A stretch of DNA of 64,000 bases from Nitrosomonas eutropha (lineage in GTDB: Bacteria; Pseudomonadota; Gammaproteobacteria; Burkholderiales; Nitrosomonadaceae), in assembly GCF_900116685.1 (NCBI RefSeq), contig NZ_FPBL01000004.1, forward strand, positions 124,001 to 188,000, written 5' to 3'. A program made the translations under genes and the position numbers. Below are positions 1 to 10,520 of the stretch, one piece after another. Positions within the stretch are counted from its first letter, which is position 1. The number at the start of each line of letters is the position of its first letter. The notes beneath the pieces were generated by a model. The model was not told the origin of the DNA and searched no databases. It saw only the letters and a list, made by a program, of their open reading frames with translations.

Positions 1-817
1 TGTCATACAGCATTTTTTCAAAATGCGGAATCCGCCAATAACGATCAGTGCTGTAGCGGCAAAACCCGCCGCCCAGTTGGTCATATAAACCACCCTGCGC
101 CATCTTTTCCAGAGTGTGGGTCACAACATGCAGCGCCTGAGTATTGTTATCAGCGACATAACGCCGCAGGCAGAACTGCAATTCAGCCGGATGAAGGAAC
201 TTGGGTGCATCGCCAAATCCACCATACGTTTCATCAAACTGGCGATTCAACTGTTGCCATGCCTGGTCAATTGGTTGCCGGGAAAGTACGGAAGCATCAG
301 TTTCAGATGTAGGTAGTGATTGAACAAGCAATTTCAGTAATACTGCATTCTGCTGTTCGATATCCTCCGTACGAGTGTGATAAGCCTCTGCCACTTTTGG
401 CAGCAGTTGCAGGAATCCTGGCATACCGTGGCGTGCTTCCTTTGGAAAGTAAGTGCCGCCGAAAAAAGGCTTTTGTTCGGGTGTCAGGAACATGGTTAGT
501 GGCCAGCCGCCGGAACGATGATTCAGCGCATAGTGTGCACTCTGGTAAATTTGGTCAATGTCAGGGCGTTCTTCACGATCAACCTTGATATTGACGAAAT
601 GCGTGTTCATGGCAGCAGCCACTTCAGCATCTTCAAATGATTCATGCGCCATTACATGACACCAGTGGCAGGCGGAATAGCCGATAGAGAGCAATATCGG
701 CTTATTCTGTGTTTGTGCAATTTCCAATGCCTCTTTCCCCCATGGATACCAGTCCACAGGGTTATCCGCGTGCTGCAGCAAGTAAGGACTGGTTTCTCCG
801 GCAAGGTGGTTAGGCAT
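1..817 (-). CDS. Thioredoxin-domain protein of the YyaL/DUF255 family (partial)
   Basis: The gene reads leftwards from an ATG at 817 and runs off the window, so only the first 272 codons are visible. The N-terminus has the family's conserved opening ([16 protein letters not shown]) and a thioredoxin-like segment with a CHWC motif at residues 50-53, followed by [10 protein letters not shown] and a glycine-rich GGWPLTMFL stretch. Full-length members have an N-terminal thioredoxin fold and a C-terminal six-hairpin glycosidase-like region. Their cellular role is not settled. It starts 16 bases after the ilvD stop on the same strand, so it may be cotranscribed with ilvD. The family call is secure; the function is unknown. 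Confidence 0.85.
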   Translation of the reverse strand, partial: MPNHLAGETSPYLLQHADNPVDWYPWGKEALEIAQTQNKPILLSIGYSACHWCHVMAHESFEDAEVAAAMNTHFVNIKVDREERPDIDQIYQSAHYALNHRSGGWPLTMFLTPEQKPFFGGTYFPKEARHGMPGFLQLLPKVAEAYHTRTEDIEQQNAVLLKLLVQSLPTSETDASVLSRQPIDQAWQQLNRQFDETYGGFGDAPKFLHPAELQFCLRRYVADNNTQALHVVTHTLEKMAQGGLYDQLGGGFCRYSTDRYWRIPHFEKMLYD

Positions 818-832
818 TATTTTTTAGGGAGA

Positions 833-2506
833 TTAATCAGTAACCGCGCCACGACTGGCGGTTGATACCAGTTTGGCGTATTTCGCCAGCACACCACGTG
901 TGTAGCGTGGTGCAGGTGGTTGCCAGGCTACCCGGCGGCGCTCTAGTTCTGTTTCTGAAATATTCAGTTGTAACAGGCGGCGATGTGCGTCGATTGTGAT
1001 TGAATCTCCTTCTTCCACCAGAGCAATTACTCCCCCGGCGTATGCTTCCGGTGCAACATGGCCTACGACCATGCCATAGGTGCCACCGGAAAAACGGCCA
1101 TCGGTAATCAATCCGACCGAATCACCCAATCCTTCACCAATCAGTGCCGAAGTGGGGGAAAGCATTTCACGCATACCAGGGCCACCACGTGGACCCTCGT
1201 AGCGAATAACGACGACATCACCCGGCTTGATCTTACGCTCAAGAATGGCAGTCATGCAGGTTTCTTCGGATTCAAATACTCTGGCAGGCCCGGTAATACT
1301 GGGGTTTTTTACACCGGAAATCTTGGCCACCGCACCTTCCGGTGAAAGATTACCCTTCAGGATCGCCAGATGACCTTGTTCATACACCGGGTTATCCCAG
1401 GTGCGGATGACGTTTTGATCCGCACGCGGTTGTTCAGGAATATCTTTCAGTACTTCAGCGATAGTTTGCCCACTGATGGTCAGGCAGTCACCATGCAACA
1501 GACCGTGCACGAGCAGCATTTTCATCACTTGTGGAATGCCGCCTGCTCTGTGCAGATCAGTGGCGACGTAGCGCCCGGAAGGTTTCAGGTCACACAACAC
1601 CGGCACACGGGCACGAATCGCTTCGAAATCGTCAATATGAAAATCTACTTCTGCTGCGTGGGCGATGGCCAGCAGATGCAGCACAGCATTGGTCGAGCCG
1701 CCTACGGCCATGACTACCGTTACTGCATTTTCGAGTGACTTGCGGGTAATCAGGCTGCGCGGCAGAATCTGTTTTTTGATTGCTTCCACCAGCACCTCGG
1801 CAGAGCGGGTGGCGCTGATCCGCTTTTCCTCATCTTCCGCAGCCATAGTGGAGGAATGGGGCAGACTCATGCCCATCGCCTCAATCGCAGAGGACATGGT
1901 GTTGGCGGTGTACATGCCGCCGCACGAACCTGCGCCGGGACAGGCATGGCGTTCAACTTCCAGCAGTTCCTGATCATCAATCTTGTGTGCGCTATGTTGC
2001 CCAACCGCTTCAAACGCACTGACGATTGTCAGATCGCGACCCTGGTAGTGACCGGGCTTGATGGTGCCGCCATAGACAAAAATGGATGGCACGTTCAGTC
2101 TAGCCAGCGCGATTAGGGCACCAGGCATGTTTTTGTCACACCCGCCAATGGCAATGACGCCATCCATGCTTTCCGCCTGCACGCAGGTTTCAATGGAATC
2201 AGCGATTACCTCGCGTGATACCAGTGAGTATTTCATGCCTTCGGTGCCCATGGAGATACCATCCGATACCGTAATCGTGCCGAACATTTGCGGCATGGCA
2301 CCGGCATTTTTCAATGCATGTTCCGCACATTTGGCAAGCGTATCCAGCCCCATGTTGCAAGGCGTGATGGTGGAAAAGCCGTTGGCAATGCCGACAATGG
2401 GCTTATCGAAATCTCCGTCACCGAATCCAACTGCACGTAACATGGCGCGATTGGGAGCACGTTTCGCACCTTTAGTGATGGCCTGGCTGCGTCGATTGTC
2501 TGGCAT
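833..2506 (-). CDS. ilvD: Dihydroxy-acid dehydratase
   Basis: Catalyses dehydration of 2,3-dihydroxy-3-methyl(valer/but)anoate to the 2-oxo acids in valine, leucine and isoleucine synthesis. It is a cytosolic iron-sulfur enzyme. The 557-residue length is typical. Conserved cysteines that fit the cluster ligands are at residues 50, 123 ([10 protein letters not shown]) and 195 ([12 protein letters not shown]). The C-terminal RFSGGTYG and HVAPEA motifs are present. The ATG at 2506 is preceded by GAGGGA, a good ribosome-binding site. A (CTAT)n run lies immediately 5' of that site. The gene is divergent from lgt. Confidence 0.97.
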   Translation of the reverse strand: MPDNRRSQAITKGAKRAPNRAMLRAVGFGDGDFDKPIVGIANGFSTITPCNMGLDTLAKCAEHALKNAGAMPQMFGTITVSDGISMGTEGMKYSLVSREVIADSIETCVQAESMDGVIAIGGCDKNMPGALIALARLNVPSIFVYGGTIKPGHYQGRDLTIVSAFEAVGQHSAHKIDDQELLEVERHACPGAGSCGGMYTANTMSSAIEAMGMSLPHSSTMAAEDEEKRISATRSAEVLVEAIKKQILPRSLITRKSLENAVTVVMAVGGSTNAVLHLLAIAHAAEVDFHIDDFEAIRARVPVLCDLKPSGRYVATDLHRAGGIPQVMKMLLVHGLLHGDCLTISGQTIAEVLKDIPEQPRADQNVIRTWDNPVYEQGHLAILKGNLSPEGAVAKISGVKNPSITGPARVFESEETCMTAILERKIKPGDVVVIRYEGPRGGPGMREMLSPTSALIGEGLGDSVGLITDGRFSGGTYGMVVGHVAPEAYAGGVIALVEEGDSITIDAHRRLLQLNISETELERRRVAWQPPAPRYTRGVLAKYAKLVSTASRGAVTD

Positions 2507-2517
2507 ATTATTCCCTC

Positions 2518-2535
2518 ATAGATAGATAGATAGAT
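2518..2535. repeat. ATAG tetranucleotide repeat in the ilvD leader
   Basis: There are 4.5 tandem copies of ATAG on the plus strand (CTAT on the ilvD sense strand), directly upstream of the ilvD ribosome-binding site. Short tetranucleotide runs can change length by slippage. At this position a change would alter leader length and not the reading frame. Confidence 0.8.
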
Positions 2536-2638
2536 GTGATGAATATAGTTAGGCAAGGTAACGATTGCTGGGGGTGATTGCTGTGGTCAGCAGATGTTGC
2601 CGTATAATGCGTATTTTACCGTAAGTCAGGCTGCTGCC

Positions 2639-3475
2639 ATGTTCGTTCATCCACAATTTGATCCGATTGCGATTTCCATAGGTCCGCTTGCTGTTCGCTG
2701 GTACGGGTTGATGTACCTGCTCGGGTTTTTCTTGTTCATTGTGCTCGGGCGCTATCGTATCCGGCATCAGCCCGGTTGTATCTTTACCCGGGAAATGCTG
2801 GATGATGCACTGTTTTTCGGCGTGCTGGGTGTCGTGCTAGGTGGTAGGCTGGGGCAGGTTTTATTTTATGAGCCAGGTTATTTTTTGCAGCATCCACTGG
2901 AGATTCTGGCGATCTGGCATGGTGGAATGTCTTTCCACGGCGGATTTCTCGGCGTTATTGTGGCTATGATATGGCTGGCACGCAAATACAGGCTGTCATG
3001 GTTATCAGTCACTGATTTTATCGCACCACTGGTTCCGCTTGGCCTGGGTGCAGGACGTATTGGTAATTTCATCAACGGGGAATTATGGGGACGACCTACG
3101 GATGTGCCCTGGGGGATGATTTTTCCGTATGTAGACAATCTGCCACGGCATCCGTCCCAACTATATGAATTTGCATTGGAGGGGTTGGCATTTTTCATTC
3201 TGATGTGGCTTTATTCAGCCAAACCAAGACCACTGGGTGCTATCTCCGGAATGTTTATGATTGGTTATGGCGTTTTTCGCTCATTCTGCGAATTCTTTCG
3301 CGAACCGGATGACGGTTTTCTCGGCGTCATGACCCTGGGGATTAGTATGGGTCAGTGGTTATCACTGCCGATGATTGCAGCCGGTGTCGCACTGGTGTTC
3401 TGGGCATACCGGCATGACCAAAAGCCGGAAAAGATTGCCCAGGATTCGCGGAACAAACGCAAAAACCGGAGCTAA
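2639..3475 (+). CDS. lgt: Prolipoprotein diacylglyceryl transferase
   Basis: Inner-membrane enzyme that transfers diacylglycerol from phosphatidylglycerol to the lipobox cysteine of prolipoproteins. The 278-residue product has several membrane segments. The Lgt signature [16 protein letters not shown] is at about residues 138-151, and the essential histidine lies in HGGMSFHGG near residue 100. I chose the ATG at 2639 because the protein then begins [18 protein letters not shown], as in relatives. An in-frame ATG at 2594 would add 15 residues with no family match. Several lipoproteins in this window would be substrates (PilW, BamB, and the efflux adaptor and outer-membrane factor). Confidence 0.96.
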   Translation: MFVHPQFDPIAISIGPLAVRWYGLMYLLGFFLFIVLGRYRIRHQPGCIFTREMLDDALFFGVLGVVLGGRLGQVLFYEPGYFLQHPLEILAIWHGGMSFHGGFLGVIVAMIWLARKYRLSWLSVTDFIAPLVPLGLGAGRIGNFINGELWGRPTDVPWGMIFPYVDNLPRHPSQLYEFALEGLAFFILMWLYSAKPRPLGAISGMFMIGYGVFRSFCEFFREPDDGFLGVMTLGISMGQWLSLPMIAAGVALVFWAYRHDQKPEKIAQDSRNKRKNRS

Positions 3476-3499
3476 CAGTCAAAATGGATTGGGATAGTC

Positions 3500-4645
3500 A
3501 TGCCCTCTGATTTGCCGGTTGACCACAATCCCCGGCATCAACTTATTACCACAGAAGCAGGTAATTCCTGTCTGCAGCTTACCGGTAGCTATACCCTCGT
3601 TTCGCTTAACCCATCATTACCCGCAGTTGCAAGGGAGCTGGCGCAGCTGGCCAGTCAACCTGGCCTGTACTGGGATCTGACGAATATCCACCAGCTTGAT
3701 TACGCGGGCGCCGTGATGTTGTGGCAGATTTGGGGCGAGCAGCGTCCTGATCATCTGCTGCTGCGCCCCGAGCAAGAACAAATGTTTCAGCGCTTGGAAA
3801 AAGTGGTATCGCTGCCTGAACCGACACAGCGCAAATGGTTTTTGCCTGTCTCCCTGCTCGGGCAACAGCTCCTCCGTTTTTTTGATCACCTCGCTGGCAT
3901 GATTAGCCTTTCTGGCCAGATTGTGCTGGATATCGTTTACCTGATGACCCATCCAAGCAGGATTCCTGTGCGGGAAATTTCTGCGAATTTGTATCGTACT
4001 GGCGCACAGGCACTTGGCATTACTGCCATCGTCGGATTTTTGATCGGTATTGTGCTGAGCTATCTTTCCTCTGAACAGCTACATATGCTTGGAGCGGATA
4101 TCTACATTGTCAATATTCTCGGGATGAGTATCATCCGGGAGCTGGGTCCAATGCTGGCTGCCATATTGGTTGCTGGGCGCTCCGGTTCCGCCATGACTGC
4201 CCAGCTGGGGGTCATGCGTGTGACCGAAGAACTGGATGCACTGACGGTAATGGGTATTCCTCATAGCCTGCGACTAGTATTGTCCAAAATTATCGGTCTG
4301 AGTCTTGCTTTACCGCTGATCGTGCTCTGGACTAGCTCAGTTGCGCTGCTGGGCGGGCTTTTAGCGGCGGATCTGCAAGTGGGATTAAGTATTCGTTACG
4401 CGGTGACTACCTTGCCCGATGCGGTACCAATCGCTAATTTATGGTTAGGACTGGGCAAGGGAGTGGTCTGCGGCATGGCAATTGCCCTGATTGCCTGTCA
4501 TTTCGGGCTGCGCATCAAACCGAATACCGAAAGCCTGGGAGAAGGCACTACCAATTCAGTGGTGACTTCGATTACTGCCGTGATCATCATTGATGCCATT
4601 TTTGCAGTGGCTTTTTCCAGTATCGGCATCAGGGTTGCAGGCTGA
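3500..4645 (+). CDS. MlaE/YrbE-family ABC transporter permease with N-terminal STAS-like region
   Basis: Integral membrane permease of the MlaE (DUF140) family, which works in phospholipid or lipophile trafficking between the membranes. The first ~120 residues resemble a STAS domain (LTNIHQLDYAGAVMLWQIWG). The rest is the MlaE domain with conserved GRSGSAMTAQLGVMRVTEE, followed by hydrophobic segments up to the C-terminus. The stop overlaps the ATPase start by one base (TGATG), indicating translational coupling. In the Mla system the STAS protein MlaB is separate; here that module is fused. No MCE (MlaD) gene follows. The family is secure; the substrate is unknown. Confidence 0.9.
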   Translation: MPSDLPVDHNPRHQLITTEAGNSCLQLTGSYTLVSLNPSLPAVARELAQLASQPGLYWDLTNIHQLDYAGAVMLWQIWGEQRPDHLLLRPEQEQMFQRLEKVVSLPEPTQRKWFLPVSLLGQQLLRFFDHLAGMISLSGQIVLDIVYLMTHPSRIPVREISANLYRTGAQALGITAIVGFLIGIVLSYLSSEQLHMLGADIYIVNILGMSIIRELGPMLAAILVAGRSGSAMTAQLGVMRVTEELDALTVMGIPHSLRLVLSKIIGLSLALPLIVLWTSSVALLGGLLAADLQVGLSIRYAVTTLPDAVPIANLWLGLGKGVVCGMAIALIACHFGLRIKPNTESLGEGTTNSVVTSITAVIIIDAIFAVAFSSIGIRVAG

Positions 4646-5427
4646 TGACAACTGCTGAACCAGTTATCGAAATTGCCGGATTGACTACTCGCTTCGGCCA
4701 GAATGTCATTCATGAAAATATCGATCTGACTGTGTTTAAGGGAGAGGTGCTGGCGCTGGTCGGTGGTTCCGGCAGTGGCAAAACTACCTTGTTGCGCCAA
4801 ATGCTTGGATTGATCACCCCTGCACAAGGCAGCGTCAAGGTGCTAGGGGCTGCACGCTATGATTGCGGCCATGAAGAAGAAAGAAAGTTACGCACCCGCT
4901 CGGGCGTTTTGTTCCAGCAGGGCGCGCTGTTCAGTGCACTGACCGTTTTCAACAATATTGCTTTACCCATGCGGGAGTTGCGTACATTACGCGAAACCAT
5001 GATTCGCGACCTGGTCATGCTAAAACTTGGCATGGTCGGGGTGGAAGCACAACACGCTCACAAGATGCCGTCAGAATTATCAGGTGGAATGATCAAACGG
5101 GTTGCTCTGGCGCGCGCACTGGCGCTGGATCCGGAGCTGTTGTTTCTGGATGAGCCAACTGCCGGTCTTGATCCCGCACTGAGTGAAAGTTTTGTTGAGC
5201 TGATACGTTCTTTGCGCGAGGAGCTGGCGCTGACGATTGTCATGGTTACGCATGATCTGGATACACTGGTTGCGATTTCCGATCGAGTGGCTGTGCTGGC
5301 TGACCGGAGTATTGTCGCGCTGGGGCCGATACCGGATATTATTGCCAACGGGCGGCATCCATTTATTAAAGATTTTTTTGGGGGCGCGCGCGGGCGTAAT
5401 GCATTACGCATTTTTCAGCAACTCTGA
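4645..5427 (+). CDS. MlaF-like ABC transporter ATP-binding protein
   Basis: ATPase partner of the permease just upstream. Walker A GGSGSGKTT is at residues 40-48, the Q-loop glutamine is at about 91, signature LSGGM at 145-149, Walker B LLFLDE at 165-170, and the switch histidine is in MVTHD. The 260-residue length and the sequence around the signature match the MlaF/Ttg2A group. It overlaps the permease gene by one base, so the two form a coupled pair. The next gene is dapE, and the usual MlaD/MlaC partners are absent from this window. Confidence 0.93.
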   Translation: MTTAEPVIEIAGLTTRFGQNVIHENIDLTVFKGEVLALVGGSGSGKTTLLRQMLGLITPAQGSVKVLGAARYDCGHEEERKLRTRSGVLFQQGALFSALTVFNNIALPMRELRTLRETMIRDLVMLKLGMVGVEAQHAHKMPSELSGGMIKRVALARALALDPELLFLDEPTAGLDPALSESFVELIRSLREELALTIVMVTHDLDTLVAISDRVAVLADRSIVALGPIPDIIANGRHPFIKDFFGGARGRNALRIFQQL

Positions 5428-6612
<1,185 letters not shown>

Positions 6613-6675
6613 TGGTATCGCGTTCATTGCGAGGGAATCGTCCATTCATTGCTTTCCCCATCTTGCATGCCGTCT

Positions 6676-6726
6676 GTTTAGGAATCTCTGCACAAATCCC
6701 GCATAGTCGTGCAGAGATTCCTAAAC
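6676..6726. repeat. Perfect 18-bp inverted repeat with complementary loop
   Basis: The arms at 6676-6693 and 6709-6726 are exact reverse complements (GTTTAGGAATCTCTGCAC and its complement) around a 15-base loop. Twelve loop bases (6696-6707) are exactly complementary to 6737-6748, just 3' of the hairpin. It lies between the convergent ends of dapE and the gene at 6752. It lacks a U-run, so it is not a standard intrinsic terminator. The arm sequence loosely recalls IS5-type insertion sequence ends, but I cannot confirm that. Confidence 0.85.
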
Positions 6727-6751
6727 ATAATGTATAACTATGCGGGATCAA

Positions 6752-7222
6752 TCAGGCTGTATTCTTGGTTGGATTTTTTCCGTGTAGCAGCTCAATCAGT
6801 TTCTCGCTCAACTGAAATTTGGCTGACTTCTTGTCAGCTTCCCCTATCTGGCTAATCAATCCATGCGAGGTCAGCGCGTCGAGCAGTGGCAGTAAATCGT
6901 TGTGGTCGTCGGTGAAGTAAGCCAGGCAGGGTCCTTCACGATGGAATCCCCAGCGGTTCCAGTCCCACCAGTTTTTCTTTAACACATAAAATTCCCGATG
7001 AAACTTGAAATCCGGATTGTCCAAATCCTGTTTCATCTCGTTCAACAAGTGCTCATGTGCTTGCCATAATTGATCAAACAGATTCTTGGTGTCGCCTGTG
7101 ATAATCACCCCTGTCGCTGTATCAGATGCCTTTTGCAGACCAGGTTTTAACAGAAAAGCGCTTACTAGATAAGTTGCGACAACACCCAGCAAAAATCCTG
7201 CTACCAGACTCAAAACATCCAT
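6752..7222 (-). CDS. Hypothetical membrane-anchored protein
   Basis: 156 residues, family not recognised. The N-terminus has one strong membrane segment (about residues 4-24, LSLVAGFLLGVVATYLVSAF), probably an uncleaved anchor. The rest is a soluble domain rich in aromatic and charged residues (KKNWWDWNRWGFHREG), with a helical C-terminal part ending in lysines. The C-terminal half (DLLPLLDALTSHGLI) could be a winged-helix-like fold, but that is a guess. It converges on dapE across the 18-bp inverted repeat. The ATG at 7222 gives the full membrane segment. Confidence 0.6.
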   Translation of the reverse strand: MDVLSLVAGFLLGVVATYLVSAFLLKPGLQKASDTATGVIITGDTKNLFDQLWQAHEHLLNEMKQDLDNPDFKFHREFYVLKKNWWDWNRWGFHREGPCLAYFTDDHNDLLPLLDALTSHGLISQIGEADKKSAKFQLSEKLIELLHGKNPTKNTA

Positions 7223-7360
7223 CTATCCCTCCATTGATATAGTTTGATCGCTAATTTTTAGATCAGGCAGTATAACAAGTAACGCAAAAACTCAGGGGAA
7301 TGGCGTACTTGAAGCTGCTGTGTTGGTAGCCATGTATGAACAGGGATAGCTCAGGATCAA

Positions 7361-7999
7361 TCAATTTACAGTCCAGGTATTCACTTGCACCAGGTTAGCA
7401 TCGTCGGCGTGCTCAATCAGCATCTGGCGCACCCGTTCCTGCCATAACTCACCAAAGCGCTGCAACTCAGCAGGGCTGGCCTGTCCGCTAACCGCTTTCG
7501 GAAGCAACTGACGCATCTCGTTCGGCCAGGGCACAACGGAAGCATCGAGCACCACCTGTACTGCTGCGCCTGTATCCTTGCGGCGCAGGCCAATTCCACC
7601 CTGTATGGGCTGATCAAAATGCAGCAGATTATTACGCCCGAAACGTCCGCCAATACCATGAAAGCCGGTTTCTGGCGCCGCGCCGGTAACAAGTTGCACC
7701 ACAGTAGCCACGACGCCGGTAGTGCCGGCATCGCGTGCATCAGCCATGTAGACTTCAATTTCACCGCGTACTGGCAGTTCATTCCCGTACAGCGCACGCA
7801 GACCATGTAGCGTCATCAGCCAGGTGCCGGCTACCGTCGGGCAGGAATGCCCTGCCAACCGTACCGCATCGGCATACCGGTATTCCATGATCCCATCACG
7901 CGCCGCACCGAGGAACTGTGCCAACGGATCGCGTATGGTTACAGCAGGCGCATCAGCAAAGAAATCCGGAAATCCCTCTTCATGTATTGCTTTATCCAT
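7361..7999 (-). CDS. FmdE-like domain protein
   Basis: 212 residues. The segment RLAGHSCPTVAGTWLMTLHGL resembles the His/Cys motif of the FmdE family (PF02663, first described beside formylmethanofuran dehydrogenase genes). No dehydrogenase genes are nearby. The ATG at 7999 is preceded by AGGAG. The protein has no signal peptide or membrane segment. The C-terminal part is helical and not recognised. The substrate or metal is unknown; a metal- or redox-linked role is inferred only from the Cys/His motif. Confidence 0.55.
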   Translation of the reverse strand: MDKAIHEEGFPDFFADAPAVTIRDPLAQFLGAARDGIMEYRYADAVRLAGHSCPTVAGTWLMTLHGLRALYGNELPVRGEIEVYMADARDAGTTGVVATVVQLVTGAAPETGFHGIGGRFGRNNLLHFDQPIQGGIGLRRKDTGAAVQVVLDASVVPWPNEMRQLLPKAVSGQASPAELQRFGELWQERVRQMLIEHADDANLVQVNTWTVN

Positions 8000-8025
8000 T
8001 ACGAAAACTCCTTGTCCAAGATAAC

Positions 8026-8046
8026 AGTCTTTTTTACAAAAAGACT
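8026..8046. other. AT-rich perfect hairpin upstream of the FmdE-like gene
   Basis: Nine-base arms AGTCTTTTT (8026-8034) and AAAAAGACT (8038-8046) flank a 3-base loop. It sits between the end of the MFS gene and the start of the FmdE-like gene, both on the minus strand. It could be a weak terminator for the MFS gene or an operator. No GC-rich stem is present, so the role is uncertain. Confidence 0.4.
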
Positions 8047-8176
8047 TCTGTGTAATTCTGTAATTTTACAGTTGTGCAGGGGTTTTATGGGGAATGAACC
8101 GCGCGAAACTAGCATACAGCATCTTGGCGAGCTGATTTCCTCACAATGGCAAGTCAGCTCCGCGAACAGAGGGTCT

Positions 8177-9358
8177 TTAATGGCGTGCCCTGTTTGTATA
8201 GCACGCCTGCACCAGCCTGGTGCGTCCGGCACCCCAGCCGCTGATGGCTGCTCCCAGACACAAAATGGTAAATAGCCAGCCGCTGGCGGCATACCCACCA
8301 GTTAGATTGTGCAGTATGCCAATCAGCAAGGGACCCAGTGCCGCCAGTGTATAGCCAACACTCTGCGCCATACTGGATAGGTGTGTTGCGATGTGAGCGT
8401 CAGGAGAACGCAGAACAATTACGGTCAGTGCGAGTGCGAATAGGCCGCCCTGACCAATTCCTTGCAAAATACTGAATTCCCAGACTAATTCAATTGGGCC
8501 GAACAACATTCCCAGAAAGCCGATTGCAGCAGTGAGCGCCATTGCTGCATTGATCAGGCTCTGGTTCTTGCAGCGTACTGTCAGAGATGGCAGGACAAAA
8601 CAGGCGATCAGTTGCACCACGATAGAAACGGACAGTATCAATCCGGCTTGTACGCCGTCTAAACCCCGATCGTGCAGAATAGGAACAATCCAGCCGAATA
8701 TGCTGTAACCCAGTGCCGACTGTAATCCCATGAAGAACGTTACCTGCCAGGCGAGTGAGTCTCGCCATAAACTGACTGCCTGAAGTTGTCTGTTTCGTTG
8801 TGCCGAATCTGGCGCAACAGCGTACGGCAACCATAGCAGCATCACTATTCCTGCGGGTAGCGCCCAGAGTGCCAGCCCGGTTGTCCATGTTGTTTCCAGC
8901 GATTGGATGAGCGGTAAAGTGCCGGCTGCTGCAACGGCAGCCCCCGCGCACAGTGCCATGGTGTAGGAGCCGGTCATTAAGGCAGGGGATTGCGGAAATT
9001 CCTTTTTGACCATGGCGGGCAATAGTACATTACCGATTGCAATAGCCATACCTGCCATTGCTGACCCGAGAAACAGGGGCAGGATATCTCCCCATCCACG
9101 CATGGCTGTGCCTGCGGTCAACAGTGCCATGACGACCAAAAGGGTTTGTTTGTTTCCTATTCGTTGCGATAGCCAGGGTGCCAGTGGTGCAAAAATACCG
9201 AGGCACAACACCGGTAAGGTTGTCAGGTAGCCAGCCTGTGCAGAGGTGAGTACTTGCTGCTGCAACATATCGGGTAGCAGGACAGAAAGACTGGCAAATA
9301 GGGGGCGTAAATTGAACGCAATCAGCATCAATCCAAGCCCAAGCATGAATCGTCCCAT
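8177..9358 (-). CDS. MFS transporter of the CynX/NimT group
   Basis: Twelve-segment major facilitator protein of about 393 residues. The N-terminal LIAFNLRPLFASLSVLLPDM resembles CynX/NimT (cyanate / 2-nitroimidazole) transporters. The substrate cannot be told from sequence, and no cyanase gene is adjacent. The start is uncertain: ATG at 9358 is chosen, ATG at 9346 has a better-spaced GGGA, and a TTG at 9373 is also in frame. Its 5' edge abuts a fold-back repeat copy whose left terminus is missing, so the native leader may have been altered. It is probably cotranscribed with the reductase gene upstream. Confidence 0.85.
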   Translation of the reverse strand: MGRFMLGLGLMLIAFNLRPLFASLSVLLPDMLQQQVLTSAQAGYLTTLPVLCLGIFAPLAPWLSQRIGNKQTLLVVMALLTAGTAMRGWGDILPLFLGSAMAGMAIAIGNVLLPAMVKKEFPQSPALMTGSYTMALCAGAAVAAAGTLPLIQSLETTWTTGLALWALPAGIVMLLWLPYAVAPDSAQRNRQLQAVSLWRDSLAWQVTFFMGLQSALGYSIFGWIVPILHDRGLDGVQAGLILSVSIVVQLIACFVLPSLTVRCKNQSLINAAMALTAAIGFLGMLFGPIELVWEFSILQGIGQGGLFALALTVIVLRSPDAHIATHLSSMAQSVGYTLAALGPLLIGILHNLTGGYAASGWLFTILCLGAAISGWGAGRTRLVQACYTNRARH

Positions 9359-9371
9359 TACCCCATGAGGC

Positions 9372-9494
9372 AAGGACGCATTACGGCGTTGAAATTGAAC
9401 TCAAAATGTTCACTCACATACTTCAAGTATGCTCTGCTTTCTCGTTCAATTTTGCCTTGCACTGCATCCCTTGATCGAGATCTTGAACAGATTC
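9372..9494. repeat. Fold-back repeat, copy A (left end missing)
   Basis: Copy of the interspersed element also found at 12296, 19921 and 40664. The internal palindrome CATACTTCAAGTATG and the right end are present. The roughly 20-base left terminus seen in other copies is replaced by the MFS gene start. On the minus strand the right end is translated as the last ~15 residues of the upstream reductase. Confidence 0.9.
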
Positions 9495-10441
9495 TTGGTC
9501 TGAATGGCTTGCAGTGCTACGCGTGCGGCCGCGAGATCCCAAGCGCCGGTGCCAACACTCTTGAAAACCCTGGGGCGGGATTCGTCGATCCGGCTTTGAA
9601 GGGCGTGGGCCAGCGAGCGCACGCAAGACCAGTCAATGTCAGCCTGAATGAGGTCGCCAGCTTCATGACGCGCACTGGCCGGATCATCAGCGAAGATAGC
9701 GCTACCATTAAGTGTGGTTTTGCCAAGTTCGGCCATTTCTGGCGTGAAAGCCCCAACGCCGATCACCAGGCGATCGCGTAAGGCAGTTTCGTTATAGATA
9801 GCTTGTGTACTGGTTGTGACAGTAATGACGACGTTTACATGATCGGAAATCGAATGTTTTGCGGGAACAAGCTTGCTATGGAGAGGTTGGTGCCGATCAC
9901 AAAAAGCTATTGAAGAAGTTTCACTACGTCCACGTACCCAGATTTTCGACTGTGGATACAATGCATAGAGTGCCTGAACGTGGTGGCGCGCCTGTACCCC
10001 CGTTCCAATAAGCAGAATTTCACGAGGTGCTTTCTTCAGAAAGGTACGGATCGCAAGCATCGTGACAGCAGCCGTTCTCCGCCCAGTCACCTCCGGGCCG
10101 TCAAGCAGGCAGATGGGTTTGCCGGTTTCCGTATCGCACACAGTTACCATGCCGTGGATGGTGGGCAGTTGTCGCTCCTTGTTTGCAGGTTGTACAGTCA
10201 CAAGTTTGTGAATCCCAATATCATGCGCGGTGGCCGGCATGCTCAGCATTACGCCACCAGCCCCAAAGGGCACAACCATGCGCTCCGGGCTCTGAATCTG
10301 GCCGGCATCATACTCAAGAGCGGCGGTGGCAATGGCATCTACCAGCTTGCTGAAATCCAGTAATTGAGCTGTGCGCTCCCTGGACAGTACAATAAATTCT
10401 TCTGTAGCAAGGGATGTGGAGACAATGCTGGGAGGGTTCAT
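9446..10441 (-). CDS. Ornithine cyclodeaminase / mu-crystallin family protein
   Basis: NAD(P)-binding protein of the ornithine cyclodeaminase family. Members include delta1-piperideine/pyrroline-2-carboxylate reductases and amino-acid dehydrogenases. Visible motifs are the Rossmann LLIGTGVQARHHVQAL near residue 145, the GRRTAAVT substrate-site segment, and the late GVGAFTPEMAEL. The last ~15 residues (NLFKISIKGCSARQN) and the TGA stop lie inside fold-back repeat copy A, so the native C-terminus was probably replaced. The exact substrate is not determinable. It starts at the ATG at 10441 and precedes the MFS gene on the same strand. Confidence 0.85.
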   Translation of the reverse strand: MNPPSIVSTSLATEEFIVLSRERTAQLLDFSKLVDAIATAALEYDAGQIQSPERMVVPFGAGGVMLSMPATAHDIGIHKLVTVQPANKERQLPTIHGMVTVCDTETGKPICLLDGPEVTGRRTAAVTMLAIRTFLKKAPREILLIGTGVQARHHVQALYALYPQSKIWVRGRSETSSIAFCDRHQPLHSKLVPAKHSISDHVNVVITVTTSTQAIYNETALRDRLVIGVGAFTPEMAELGKTTLNGSAIFADDPASARHEAGDLIQADIDWSCVRSLAHALQSRIDESRPRVFKSVGTGAWDLAAARVALQAIQTKNLFKISIKGCSARQN

Positions 10442-10520
10442 GGTTTTTTCCTGAAATTGGAGTTTTGTGCTGAAGCAGGTAGCTTGGGTGCTTGTCTTAC
10501 GGGTTCGACTTTTTGCCAGG

